A stretch of 64,000 bases of DNA from assembly GCF_021278985.1 (NCBI RefSeq), contig NZ_CP082833.1, forward strand, positions 992,001 to 1,056,000. The letters run 5' to 3'. The notes beneath the pieces were generated by a model, which saw nothing but the letters and a program-made list of their open reading frames with translations, made no database searches and was not told where the DNA came from. Every line of letters begins with the position of its first letter. The first letter of the stretch is position 1. Of the stretch, positions 55,073 through 63,351 are shown piece after piece. The position numbers and the translations under genes were made by a program. Source of the stretch: Citrobacter rodentium NBRC 105723 = DSM 16636 (GTDB lineage Bacteria > Pseudomonadota > Gammaproteobacteria > Enterobacterales > Enterobacteriaceae).

Positions 55073-55090
55073 GGCTACGCCTTATCCGGC
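55073..55090. repeat. REP element after dtpB
   Basis: REP-type unit GCCGGAGGGCGGCTACGC then CTTATCCGGC, 24 bases after the natural dtpB stop (whole stem spans 55073 to about 55090). Confidence 0.7.
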
Positions 55091-55142
55091 CTGCGGGCGC
55101 TTCATCATTTTGCTGCCGATAGCGGATGGTGCGTTTTTGCCT

Positions 55143-55170
55143 TTGTACTCTTACAGTGTAAGAGTATAAT
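55143..55170 (+). promoter_or_regulatory. Promoter with 21-bp palindrome before orphan antitoxin
   Basis: Perfect palindrome at 55146-55166 with 10-base arm TACTCTTACA and one central G. It overlaps a consensus -10 box TATAAT (55165-55170); a -35-like TTGTAC lies at 55143-55148. This is the expected layout of an autoregulated toxin-antitoxin promoter. Confidence 0.7.
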
Positions 55171-55228
55171 TCGGACAAAACAGGTCATCATGGACGAACC
55201 TGACCATGAATGATAAAGAGGGCTCATT

Positions 55229-55516
55229 ATGAGTGATTTCTTTAAAGAGCTGATGGAGTCCGCTACCGAAGCCGTGGAAATCAGTCAGGGTAAAAAATCC
55301 GCAGCCCGGGTAACACGCTACGAACTCCCTGACGTCAAAGCCATACGTAAGCAAGCGAATATGAAGCAGGATGAATTTGCCTAGGCGATTGGCGTCTCCT
55401 CATCGCTGGTACAGGCATGGGAACAGAACAGACGTATTCCCACGGGCACCTGCCTGAAAGTACTTCGCGTGATTGAACGTAACCCGGAAATGGTTAGCCT
55501 TTTCAAGACGGCTTAA
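55229..55516 (+). pseudogene. HigA/NadS-like XRE antitoxin with in-frame TAG
   Basis: 95-residue helix-turn-helix protein of the HigA/NadS-like antitoxin type, which normally follows a RelE/HigB toxin. Residues 1-51 (MSDFFKELMESATEAVEISQ ... RKQANMKQDEFA) are followed by TAG at codon 52 (55382-55384). The same frame then gives AIGVSSSLVQAWEQNRRIPTGT to TAA at 55516. The stop falls inside the HTH, where Gln is usual (DEFAQAIGVS). Its ATG overlaps the TGA of a short upstream frame (about 55174-55232) that looks like the last residues of a toxin; the rest of the toxin gene is absent. So this is an orphan remnant of a TA pair. Confidence 0.75.
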
Positions 55517-55530
55517 CATGTTTGCCGTAG

Positions 55531-55556
55531 GCCCGATAAGCGTCGCGCCATCGGGC
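55531..55556. repeat. REP-like palindrome between antitoxin remnant and rsmJ
   Basis: GCCCGAT (55531-55537) and ATCGGGC (55550-55556) across AAGCGTCGCGCC; sits between convergent genes and may terminate both transcripts. Confidence 0.6.
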
Positions 55557-55564
55557 CATAACGA

Positions 55565-56314
55565 CTACGGCGTACCGGGGTAGATATCGAACCGGTGTCC
55601 TTTGGTGACCACGGCGTTTGGCGTGGTGACGTCGGCGAGCGGCGGCGCATAGTCCGGGCGCTTGACCACCACGCGTTTCGTGGCAAGCAGACGCGCCGGT
55701 TCCAGCAGCCCGTCAGCGTCCAGATCCGCTCCCACCAGCGACTGAAATACCCGCATCTCTTTTTTCACCAGCGCGCTTTTCTGCTTGTGCGGAAACATCG
55801 GATCGAGATAGACCACCTGCGGACGCGGCGTGATGTCGGTCAGCGCCGTCAGGCTGGAGGCGTGGATGAGCTGTAAACGCTCCTGCAACCAGCCGCCAAT
55901 CTCCGGGTCCGCATAGCCGCGCTTAAGCCCGTCATCAAGCAAAGCGGCCACCGCCGGGTTACGCTCCAGCATCCGCACGCGACAGCCTACGGAGGCCAGC
56001 ACAAACGCGTCGCGTCCCAGCCCCGCCGTGGCGTCAACGACATCTGGCAGATAGTCGCCTTTGATACCCACCGCTTTCGCCACCGCTTCGCCACGACCGC
56101 CGCCAAATTTGCGCCGGTGCGCCATCGCCCCGCCGACAAAATCGACGTAAATACCGCCCAGCTTCGGTTCGTCACGCTTGCGCAGTTCCAGATGCCCGCT
56201 GGTCATCACCAGCGCCATCAGGTTGTCTTCATCGTGCTCAAGCCCCCAGCGGGCGGCAAGAACAGATAAGGCGCCGTCTCCGGCGCCCGTTTCATCGACT
56301 AAACAGATTTTCAC
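55565..56314 (-). CDS. rsmJ: 16S rRNA (guanine1516-N2)-methyltransferase RsmJ
   Basis: SAM-dependent methyltransferase modifying G1516 of 16S rRNA, 249 residues. SAM site VVDATAGLGRDAFVLASVGCRVRMLERNP near 97-125 and the DPMF catalytic motif in VVYLDPMFPHKQKSALVKKEM near 167-187. The start overlaps the prlC stop by four bases, as in E. coli (yhiQ). Confidence 0.95.
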   Translation of the reverse strand: MKICLVDETGAGDGALSVLAARWGLEHDEDNLMALVMTSGHLELRKRDEPKLGGIYVDFVGGAMAHRRKFGGGRGEAVAKAVGIKGDYLPDVVDATAGLGRDAFVLASVGCRVRMLERNPAVAALLDDGLKRGYADPEIGGWLQERLQLIHASSLTALTDITPRPQVVYLDPMFPHKQKSALVKKEMRVFQSLVGADLDADGLLEPARLLATKRVVVKRPDYAPPLADVTTPNAVVTKGHRFDIYPGTP

Positions 56315-58353
56315 TGATGGATTCCGTAATGCTCCAGCATCGCATCCAGCTGCGGCTCGCGGCCACGGAAGCGTTTGAACAGCACCATCGGCTCTTCGGA
56401 ACCGCCGCGGGTCAGGATGTTATCAAGGAACGACTGTCCGGTTTCGCGGTTGAAAATCCCCTCTTCTTCAAAGCGGGAATAAGCGTCTGCCGCCAGCACG
56501 TCCGCCCACAGGTAGCTGTAATAGCCCGCCGCATAGCCACCGGCAAAGATATGGCTGAAGGCGTGCGGGAAACGACCCCAGTGCGGCGACGGCACCACGG
56601 CAACCTGCTTTTTGATCTCAGCCAGCGTCTCAAGGATTTTCGCCCCCTGCTGCGGGTCGAATTCCGCATGCAGGCGGAAGTCGAACAGGCCGAACTCCAG
56701 CTGGCGCAGAATAAACAGCGCCGCCTGGTAATTCTTCGCCGCCAGCATTTTATCCAGCAGCGCCTGCGGCAGCGGCTCGCCGGTTTCATAGTGACCGGAG
56801 ATAAACGCCAGCGCGTCCGGCTCCCAGCACCAGTTCTCCATGAACTGGCTCGGCAGTTCGACGGCATCCCACGGTACGCCGCTGATGCCGGAAACCCCGG
56901 CGGTTTCGATACGGGTCAGCATGTGGTGCAAACCGTGACCGAACTCATGGAACAGGGTGATCACCTCATCATGGGTGAACAGCGCCGGTTTACCGTTAAC
57001 CGGTCGGTTGAAGTTACAGGTCAGGTAAGCGACCGGCTTTTGCAGCGAACCGTCGGCTTTGCGCATCTGACCTACGCAGTCGTCCATCCACGCCCCGCCG
57101 CGTTTGTTTTCGCGGGCGTACAGGTCGAGATAGAAGCTGCCGCGCAGTTCGTTGTTGTCGTCATACAGCTCGAAGAAGCGCACGTCCGGATGCCAGGTAT
57201 CAACGTCGTTGCGCTCTTTGGCAATAATGCCATAAATGCGCTTCACCACCTCAAACAGGCCGTTAACGGCTTTGTTTTCCGGGAAGTACGGGCGCAGCTG
57301 TTCGTCGCTAATGCTGTACAGATGCTGCTTTTGCTTCTCGCTGTAGTACGCGATATCCCACGGTTGTAGTTCATCAACGCCGAACTCCGCGCTGGCGAAG
57401 GCGCGCAGCTGCGCCAGCTCTTTCTCGCCCTGCGGACGGGCGCGTTTCGCCAGATCGGTTAAGAAATCGAGCACCTGCTGCGGGTTTTCCGCCATTTTGG
57501 TGGCGAGGGATTTATCGGCATAGCTGTCAAAGCCGAGCAGTTGCGCCAGTTCGTGACGCAGCGCGAGGATCTCCGCCATCACCGGACTGTTGTCCCATTT
57601 ACCGGCGTTCGGCCCCTGATCGGAGGCGCGGGTGCTATAGGCGCGGTACATCTCTTCACGAAGCTGCCCGTTGTCGCAGTAGGTCATCACCGGCAGGTAG
57701 CTTGGAATGTCCAGCGTCAGCAGGTAACCTTCCTGCTCTTTCGCTTCGGCCTGCGCTTTTGCCGCCGCCAGCGCGCTTTCCGGCATTCCCGCCAGCTCCG
57801 CCTCATCGGTAATCAGTTTTGTCCAGCCCTGCGTCGCGTCGAGCACATTGTTGCTGTACTGGTTGCCCAGTTCGGACAATCGGGCGGCGATTTCGCCGTA
57901 GCGCTGCTGTTTATCTTTCGGCAGGCCGATGCCGGACAGTTCAAAATCACGCAGCGCGTTATCGACCGCTTTTTTCTGTGCGGTGTTCAGGGCGGCGTAA
58001 TGATCGCCGTCGCGCAGGTCGCGGTACGCTTTGTACAGCCCTTCATGTTGCCCGACCCAGGTGCTGTACTCCGACAGCAGCGGCAGCGTTTGCTCGTAGG
58101 CTTCGCGCAGTTCCGGGCTGTTTTTCACCGAATTCAGGTGGCTGACCGGGGAGAAAATCCGCCCCAGCACATCATCAACTTCGGCAAGCGGCTGGCAGAG
58201 GTTTTCCCAAGTGTACGGCGCGCCCTGCACTACCACGCGTTCCACATTTTCCCGACAGTCGTTCAGCGCTTTGGTTACAGCCGGAACGACATGCTCAGGC
58301 TTGATTTGGGAAAATGGCGGTAGCTCGAAGGGCGTCAGTAAAGGATTGGTCAT
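56311..58353 (-). CDS. prlC: Oligopeptidase A
   Basis: Cytoplasmic zinc metallopeptidase of the M3 family, 680 residues, which degrades signal peptides and other oligopeptides. Zinc site HEFGH in ITLFHEFGHGLHHML near 465-480, with the downstream Glu in the GVSGISGVPWDAVELPSQFMENW segment. I chose the ATG at 58353 (MTNPLLTPFELPPFSQ), matching E. coli; the open frame continues 72 codons upstream but that part covers the promoter. Operon prlC-rsmJ. Confidence 0.96.
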   Translation of the reverse strand: MTNPLLTPFELPPFSQIKPEHVVPAVTKALNDCRENVERVVVQGAPYTWENLCQPLAEVDDVLGRIFSPVSHLNSVKNSPELREAYEQTLPLLSEYSTWVGQHEGLYKAYRDLRDGDHYAALNTAQKKAVDNALRDFELSGIGLPKDKQQRYGEIAARLSELGNQYSNNVLDATQGWTKLITDEAELAGMPESALAAAKAQAEAKEQEGYLLTLDIPSYLPVMTYCDNGQLREEMYRAYSTRASDQGPNAGKWDNSPVMAEILALRHELAQLLGFDSYADKSLATKMAENPQQVLDFLTDLAKRARPQGEKELAQLRAFASAEFGVDELQPWDIAYYSEKQKQHLYSISDEQLRPYFPENKAVNGLFEVVKRIYGIIAKERNDVDTWHPDVRFFELYDDNNELRGSFYLDLYARENKRGGAWMDDCVGQMRKADGSLQKPVAYLTCNFNRPVNGKPALFTHDEVITLFHEFGHGLHHMLTRIETAGVSGISGVPWDAVELPSQFMENWCWEPDALAFISGHYETGEPLPQALLDKMLAAKNYQAALFILRQLEFGLFDFRLHAEFDPQQGAKILETLAEIKKQVAVVPSPHWGRFPHAFSHIFAGGYAAGYYSYLWADVLAADAYSRFEEEGIFNRETGQSFLDNILTRGGSEEPMVLFKRFRGREPQLDAMLEHYGIHQ

Positions 58354-58567
58354 AAGCGCTGTCCTGTTTGAAAGAGGTGTATGAAGCGCGCATCCGGCGC
58401 TGTGCAATATCCCTGTAGAATGGGGATAAGTGTAGAGGATTTCAATGCCAGGCGTTGTGCTTTCGCGGCGATGGCGAGTTTTCTGTATACTGTGGCGATA
58501 TGCTCTGTTTACGCCCGATAACGCGACGCTTTCGGGCCTACGTTTATAACCTGGAACACGTTTACCC

Positions 58568-59410
58568 ATGCTCAGTTATCGCCACAGCTTTCACGCTGGC
58601 AACCACGCCGACGTCCTGAAACACACCGTTCAGAGTCTGATCATTGAATCGCTGAAAGAGAAAGAAAAACCGTTTCTCTATCTGGACACCCATGCCGGCG
58701 CGGGTCGTTATCAGCTGAGCGGCGAACAGGCCGAGCGTACCGGGGAATACCTGGAAGGCATCGCCCGTATCTGGCAGCAGGATGACCTGCCCGCCGAGCT
58801 GGAGCCATACATCAGCGTGGTGGAGCACTTCAACCGCAGCGGCCAGCTGCGCTACTATCCGGGTTCGCCGCTTATCGCCCGCCAGCTGCTGCGCGAGCAG
58901 GACAGCCTGCAACTGACCGAGCTGCACCCGAGCGACTTTCCGCTGCTGCGCGGCGAATTTCAGAAGGACAGCCGCGCCCGCGTGGAGCGCGCCGACGGCT
59001 ATCAGCAGCTGAAGTCTAAGCTGCCGCCGGTCTCCCGTCGCGGTCTGATCCTCATCGACCCGCCTTATGAAATTAAGAGCGACTACCTGGCGGTGGTGAA
59101 CGGCATCAGCGATGGCTATAAACGGTTTGCTACCGGCACCTACGCTCTGTGGTATCCGGTAGTGCTGCGCCAGCAGGTTAAACGCATGATCCATGCCCTG
59201 GAAGCCACCGGCATCCGTAAGATTCTGCAAATTGAGCTGGCGGTACGCCCGGACAGCGATCAGCGCGGCATGACCGCTTCCGGCATGATTGTCATTAACC
59301 CGCCGTGGAAGCTGGAAGCGCAGATGAACAACGTGCTGCCGTGGCTGCACAGCAAGCTGTCGCCAGCGGGGACCGGACAGACGTCGGTCAGTTGGATCGT
59401 CCCCGAGTAA
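58568..59410 (+). CDS. rlmJ: 23S rRNA (adenine2030-N6)-methyltransferase RlmJ
   Basis: Methyltransferase for A2030 of 23S rRNA, 280 residues (same as E. coli). N-terminal MLSYRHSFHAGNHADVLKHTV is characteristic; SAM loop DTHAGAGRYQL near 36-46; catalytic DPPY in LILIDPPYEIKSDYL near 160-174. Diverges from prlC. Confidence 0.96.
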   Translation: MLSYRHSFHAGNHADVLKHTVQSLIIESLKEKEKPFLYLDTHAGAGRYQLSGEQAERTGEYLEGIARIWQQDDLPAELEPYISVVEHFNRSGQLRYYPGSPLIARQLLREQDSLQLTELHPSDFPLLRGEFQKDSRARVERADGYQQLKSKLPPVSRRGLILIDPPYEIKSDYLAVVNGISDGYKRFATGTYALWYPVVLRQQVKRMIHALEATGIRKILQIELAVRPDSDQRGMTASGMIVINPPWKLEAQMNNVLPWLHSKLSPAGTGQTSVSWIVPE

Positions 59411-59481
59411 TCACAGCCATCGGTGGAACCAATTGATATCAGGTATACAATCGCAGCAATCTGAACTGAAGGATAAGAGCT

Positions 59482-60834
59482 ATGAGCAAGCATTATGACT
59501 ACATCGCTATCGGCGGTGGCAGCGGCGGTATCGCCTCGATCAACCGTGCAGCGATGTACGGCCAGAAGTGTGCGCTGATTGAAGCCAAAGAGCTGGGCGG
59601 CACCTGCGTCAACGTTGGCTGCGTACCGAAAAAAGTGATGTGGCATGCCGCGCAGATCCGTGAAGCCATCCATCTGTACGGCCCGGACTATGGTTTTGAC
59701 ACCACCATCAATACGTTCAACTGGCAGACCTTGATCGCCAGCCGTACCGCCTATATCGACCGTATTCACACCTCTTACGACAACGTGCTGGGCAAAAATA
59801 ACGTCGATGTGATCAGAGGCTTTGCCCGTTTTGTCGATGCGAAAACCATTGAGGTTAACGGCGAAACCCTGACTGCCGACCATATCCTGATCGCCACCGG
59901 CGGACGTCCGAGCCATCCGGATATTCCGGGCGTGGAGTATGGCATCGACTCCGACGGTTTCTTTGAGCTACCCGCTCTGCCGGAGCGCGTGGCGGTTGTC
60001 GGCGCGGGCTATATCGCCGTTGAACTGGCGGGAGTGATTAACGGCCTGGGCGCGAAGACGCACCTGTTCGTGCGTAAACACGCGCCGCTGCGCAGTTTTG
60101 ACCCGATGATCAGCGAAACGCTGGTGGAAGTGATGAACGCTGAAGGCCCGCAACTTCACACCCACGCGATTCCGAAAGCGGTGGTGAAAAATGCCGACGG
60201 CAGCCTGACCCTGGAACTGGAAGACGGTCGCAGCGAAACGGTCGATTGCCTGATCTGGGCGATTGGTCGCGAACCCGCGACCGACAATTTCAACCTGGCG
60301 GCTACTGGGGTGAAAACCAACGAAAAAGGCTACATCATCGTTGATAAATACCAGAACACGAATGTGGAAGGAATTTACGCCGTCGGCGATAACACCGGCG
60401 CGGTGGAGCTAACGCCGGTGGCGGTAGCCGCGGGCCGTCGTCTTTCCGAACGCCTGTTTAACAACAAGCCGGACGAGCATCTGGACTACAGCAATATCCC
60501 AACGGTGGTGTTTAGCCATCCGCCTATCGGCACCGTCGGTTTAACCGAGCCGCAGGCGCGCGAGCAGTATGGCGATGAGCAGGTGAAAATCTACAAATCG
60601 TCGTTTACCGCCATGTACACCGCCGTTACCTCTCACCGCCAGCCGTGCCGTATGAAGCTGGTGTGTATCGGTCCGGAAGAGAAGATTGTCGGTATCCACG
60701 GCATCGGCTTCGGCATGGATGAAATGTTGCAGGGCTTCGCGGTCGCGCTGAAGATGGGCGCCACCAAGAAAGACTTCGATAACACTGTGGCGATCCACCC
60801 GACGGCAGCAGAAGAGTTTGTGACAATGCGTTAA
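59482..60834 (+). CDS. gor: Glutathione reductase
   Basis: NADPH-dependent flavoenzyme that reduces glutathione disulfide, 450 residues. FAD loop GGGSGGIAS (11-19), redox disulfide Cys42/Cys47 in GGTCVNVGCVPKK, NADPH loop VVGAGYIAVELAGV near 173-186, and the catalytic His in IHPTAAEE near 437-444 contributed to the partner subunit. Length equals E. coli Gor. Confidence 0.97.
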   Translation: MSKHYDYIAIGGGSGGIASINRAAMYGQKCALIEAKELGGTCVNVGCVPKKVMWHAAQIREAIHLYGPDYGFDTTINTFNWQTLIASRTAYIDRIHTSYDNVLGKNNVDVIRGFARFVDAKTIEVNGETLTADHILIATGGRPSHPDIPGVEYGIDSDGFFELPALPERVAVVGAGYIAVELAGVINGLGAKTHLFVRKHAPLRSFDPMISETLVEVMNAEGPQLHTHAIPKAVVKNADGSLTLELEDGRSETVDCLIWAIGREPATDNFNLAATGVKTNEKGYIIVDKYQNTNVEGIYAVGDNTGAVELTPVAVAAGRRLSERLFNNKPDEHLDYSNIPTVVFSHPPIGTVGLTEPQAREQYGDEQVKIYKSSFTAMYTAVTSHRQPCRMKLVCIGPEEKIVGIHGIGFGMDEMLQGFAVALKMGATKKDFDNTVAIHPTAAEEFVTMR

Positions 60835-60839
60835 TCCTG

Positions 60840-60870
60840 TTGCGCCCATTTCGTCATGAGATGGGCGCAA
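60840..60870. terminator. Hairpin between convergent gor and asparaginase gene
   Basis: Perfect 10-bp arms TTGCGCCCAT (60840-60849) and ATGGGCGCAA (60861-60870) with an 11-base loop. No long T-run on either strand, but the place between two convergent stops suggests a bidirectional terminator. Confidence 0.7.
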
Positions 60871-60883
60871 GAAATTCCCGCAC

Positions 60884-61927
60884 TCAGTAGGTATCAAAAT
60901 AGTGTTGGATAAGCGCAGGATCTTTAGTGCGGGTCAGAGCGGTCATCAGCAGTATGCGCGCTTTAGCCGGATTTAATGAACCGGCTACCAGCCCCGGTTG
61001 ACCTTGATCAACAGGCACCACGCCATTGCCCGTGCGCGACGCGCGTACCACCACAATACCGGCTTTCTCTGCTTTTCTTATTCCGGCCTCACTGCGCACA
61101 GAAACGGAACCGGCTCCGGTGCCAGCATAGATAATGCCGTCAACATGATGGGAAATGGCGGCGTCATAAAGATATTCCGGATCGTCCTGATAGCCATAAA
61201 TAATGGCAACTTCAGGTAATTTCCGCAGGTTTCGCACATCGAAAACGGAACGCAGGGTATGCACCTTTTCTACTCGCATCTCAAAGTGCGGTTTACCATT
61301 TACCATCACGCCAAGATACCCCTGCTCGGGCGCTTTAAACGTGTCCAGCGTGGTGGCGTTGGTTTTCGTGACGAATCTTGCCGACCCAATCCGATCGTTT
61401 AATACCACCATTACCCCGCGCCCCCTGGCATTCGGGTCGGCGGCCACGGTTACCGCTTCCAGCAGGTTCATCGCGCCATCCGCACTCATCGCCGTCGCGG
61501 GTCTCATTGCGCCAGTCAGCACCACCGGCTTGTCGCTTTTCACCGTCAGATTGAGAAAGTACGCCGTTTCATCCAGCGTATCTGTACCATGCGTAATGAC
61601 CACGCCGTCAACATCGTCTCGCGCCAGCAGCGCATTCACCTGCTGAGAGAGTTGCAAAATAATCTTGCTGGTCATATTTTCACTGCCAATATTGGCAATT
61701 TGCTGACCGTCTACACGCGCAATCGTATTAATCTCAGGCACCGCATTAATTAATGTCTGGACACCCAGTTCGCCGGATTTATAACCGGAAGTTTGCGTGT
61801 TTTTTTCTGCTGTACCGGCTATCGTGCCACCGGTTGCCAGAATCATAATATGCGGTTTGACGGTGGCGCTAAATACCGCCTGACTGATAAAAAGCAAAGC
61901 CGTGACCATGAATATTCTGATATTCAT
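60884..61927 (-). CDS. fraE: Periplasmic type II asparaginase, FraE-like
   Basis: Type II L-asparaginase family, 347 residues, with signal peptide MNIRIFMVTALLFISQAVFS. Catalytic Thr32 is in ATGGTIAGT, and the second catalytic set is in THGTDTLDETA (near 112-122). The order kinase, Dcu-type transporter, asparaginase beside gor is that of the Salmonella fra locus. There FraE removes the amide of fructose-asparagine in the periplasm to give fructose-aspartate. General AnsB function cannot be excluded by sequence alone. Confidence 0.85.
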   Translation of the reverse strand: MNIRIFMVTALLFISQAVFSATVKPHIMILATGGTIAGTAEKNTQTSGYKSGELGVQTLINAVPEINTIARVDGQQIANIGSENMTSKIILQLSQQVNALLARDDVDGVVITHGTDTLDETAYFLNLTVKSDKPVVLTGAMRPATAMSADGAMNLLEAVTVAADPNARGRGVMVVLNDRIGSARFVTKTNATTLDTFKAPEQGYLGVMVNGKPHFEMRVEKVHTLRSVFDVRNLRKLPEVAIIYGYQDDPEYLYDAAISHHVDGIIYAGTGAGSVSVRSEAGIRKAEKAGIVVVRASRTGNGVVPVDQGQPGLVAGSLNPAKARILLMTALTRTKDPALIQHYFDTY

Positions 61928-61980
61928 TTTTTCTTCCTCTGAATTTTATTGTGCAGATACCCTGCCGGGGGGCGGAATAA

Positions 61981-63300
61981 TCAGGCCAATACCATTTTGC
62001 CAATGATTAAGCCGACAATAACCGAGACAATCACATTGACCAGACCGGGCCGCATAAAGCTATGGTTGAGCACATACTTACCAATCCGCGTTGTTCCGGT
62101 GTCATCAAACGCTAATGCCGCCAGACACTGTCCCGCGACAGGAATAAAGAAATAGCCGTTGACTGCTGGCCATGAACCAATCAACGCATAAGCGGGTAAC
62201 CCCAGCGCCAGCCCCAGAGGTAATAAAATAAGGGTCGTCGCAGCCTGACTGCTGACCATTGCAGAGACGAAAAACATCATAATTGCAATAAGCCAGGTAT
62301 GCTGTTGTAACAGCGTCTGGACTTCGGCTTTGATCAGTTCAATATGGCCGTTCACAAAGGTTTCGCTCATCCAGGCGAGGCCAAAGGCGCAGACAATGGC
62401 TAGCGCACCGGCGCGAAATACCGTACCGCTAATAATCTGATCGACCGGCGGACGACATAACAGCACGATCAGGCAGGCAAAAGAGAGCATCGTAATCTGG
62501 ATTGCCGCCGACATAGAAAGAGGCTGTAGCCCTTTTGCCGTATCAACAAGGGGACGCAACGCCGGAATCAGTCCCAGCAGTACAATCACCACCGCGCTCA
62601 TTAAAAACAGCACCACGGAGAGCCGCGCTCGCCCTGTGACGACAGACGTTTTCTTCTCCTTTTCTGGCGCGTTAAGTAAACCTTCGGCCAGTCGACGCTG
62701 GTAGACAGAATCGTCTTTTAGCTCTTTGCCTTTATTGAAAGTCGCTATTGCTCCCATCGCCACGCCGATTAACGTGGCCGGAACGCAAATCATCATAATG
62801 GTCGAAATAGAGATGCCCAGCGGCGCCATCAGGCCAATCATTGCCGCCATAGCAGCGGAAATGGGGCTGGCGGTAATAGCCTGTTGGGAGGCGATTACGG
62901 AAACAGAAAGCGGTCGCTCTGGCCGTATTCCCGAATCGCGCGCCACCTCTGAAATAACCGGCAATAAACTGTAAACCACATGCCCGGTACCGGACATAAA
63001 CGTGAAGAGATAACAGATAAATGGCGCCAGCAACGTAATATAACGCGGATGCCGTCGCAGGATTTTTTCCGCGAGCTGAACCAGTAAATCCAGCCCGCCT
63101 GCCGCCTGGAGTGAGGACGCGGCTAATACCACAGAAAGAATAATTAAAATGACATCAATGGGCGGCGTGGATGGCGTCAGGCCAAAAATAAAGACCATCA
63201 CGCCAACGCCCAATCCACCGACCATGCCTAAAAATACGCCGCCGATCCGTGCGCCAATCATTAAAGCAATAAGAATAAAACACAATTCCGTCCAAAACAT
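61981..63300 (-). CDS. fraA: Dcu-family transporter, FraA-like
   Basis: Membrane protein of 439 residues of the DcuA/DcuB family with about 11-12 hydrophobic segments; conserved FMSGTGHVVYSLLPVISEVARDSGIRPERPLSVSVIASQQAITASPISAA (about 100-150) is the family core. In the fra pathway it imports fructose-aspartate. It lies 51 bases after the kinase stop and 53 bases before the asparaginase gene, one operon. Confidence 0.87.
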   Translation of the reverse strand: MFWTELCFILIALMIGARIGGVFLGMVGGLGVGVMVFIFGLTPSTPPIDVILIILSVVLAASSLQAAGGLDLLVQLAEKILRRHPRYITLLAPFICYLFTFMSGTGHVVYSLLPVISEVARDSGIRPERPLSVSVIASQQAITASPISAAMAAMIGLMAPLGISISTIMMICVPATLIGVAMGAIATFNKGKELKDDSVYQRRLAEGLLNAPEKEKKTSVVTGRARLSVVLFLMSAVVIVLLGLIPALRPLVDTAKGLQPLSMSAAIQITMLSFACLIVLLCRPPVDQIISGTVFRAGALAIVCAFGLAWMSETFVNGHIELIKAEVQTLLQQHTWLIAIMMFFVSAMVSSQAATTLILLPLGLALGLPAYALIGSWPAVNGYFFIPVAGQCLAALAFDDTGTTRIGKYVLNHSFMRPGLVNVIVSVIVGLIIGKMVLA

Positions 63301-63351
63301 ACTTCCTCCCGCTTATCCGGAGTGAATGTTGGTTAAAGTAATGGAACAGCG

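Noticed and set aside
58354..58569. 72-residue N-terminal extension of PrlC
   Set aside because: Not present in the family and would overlap the divergent rlmJ start. The region must hold promoters.
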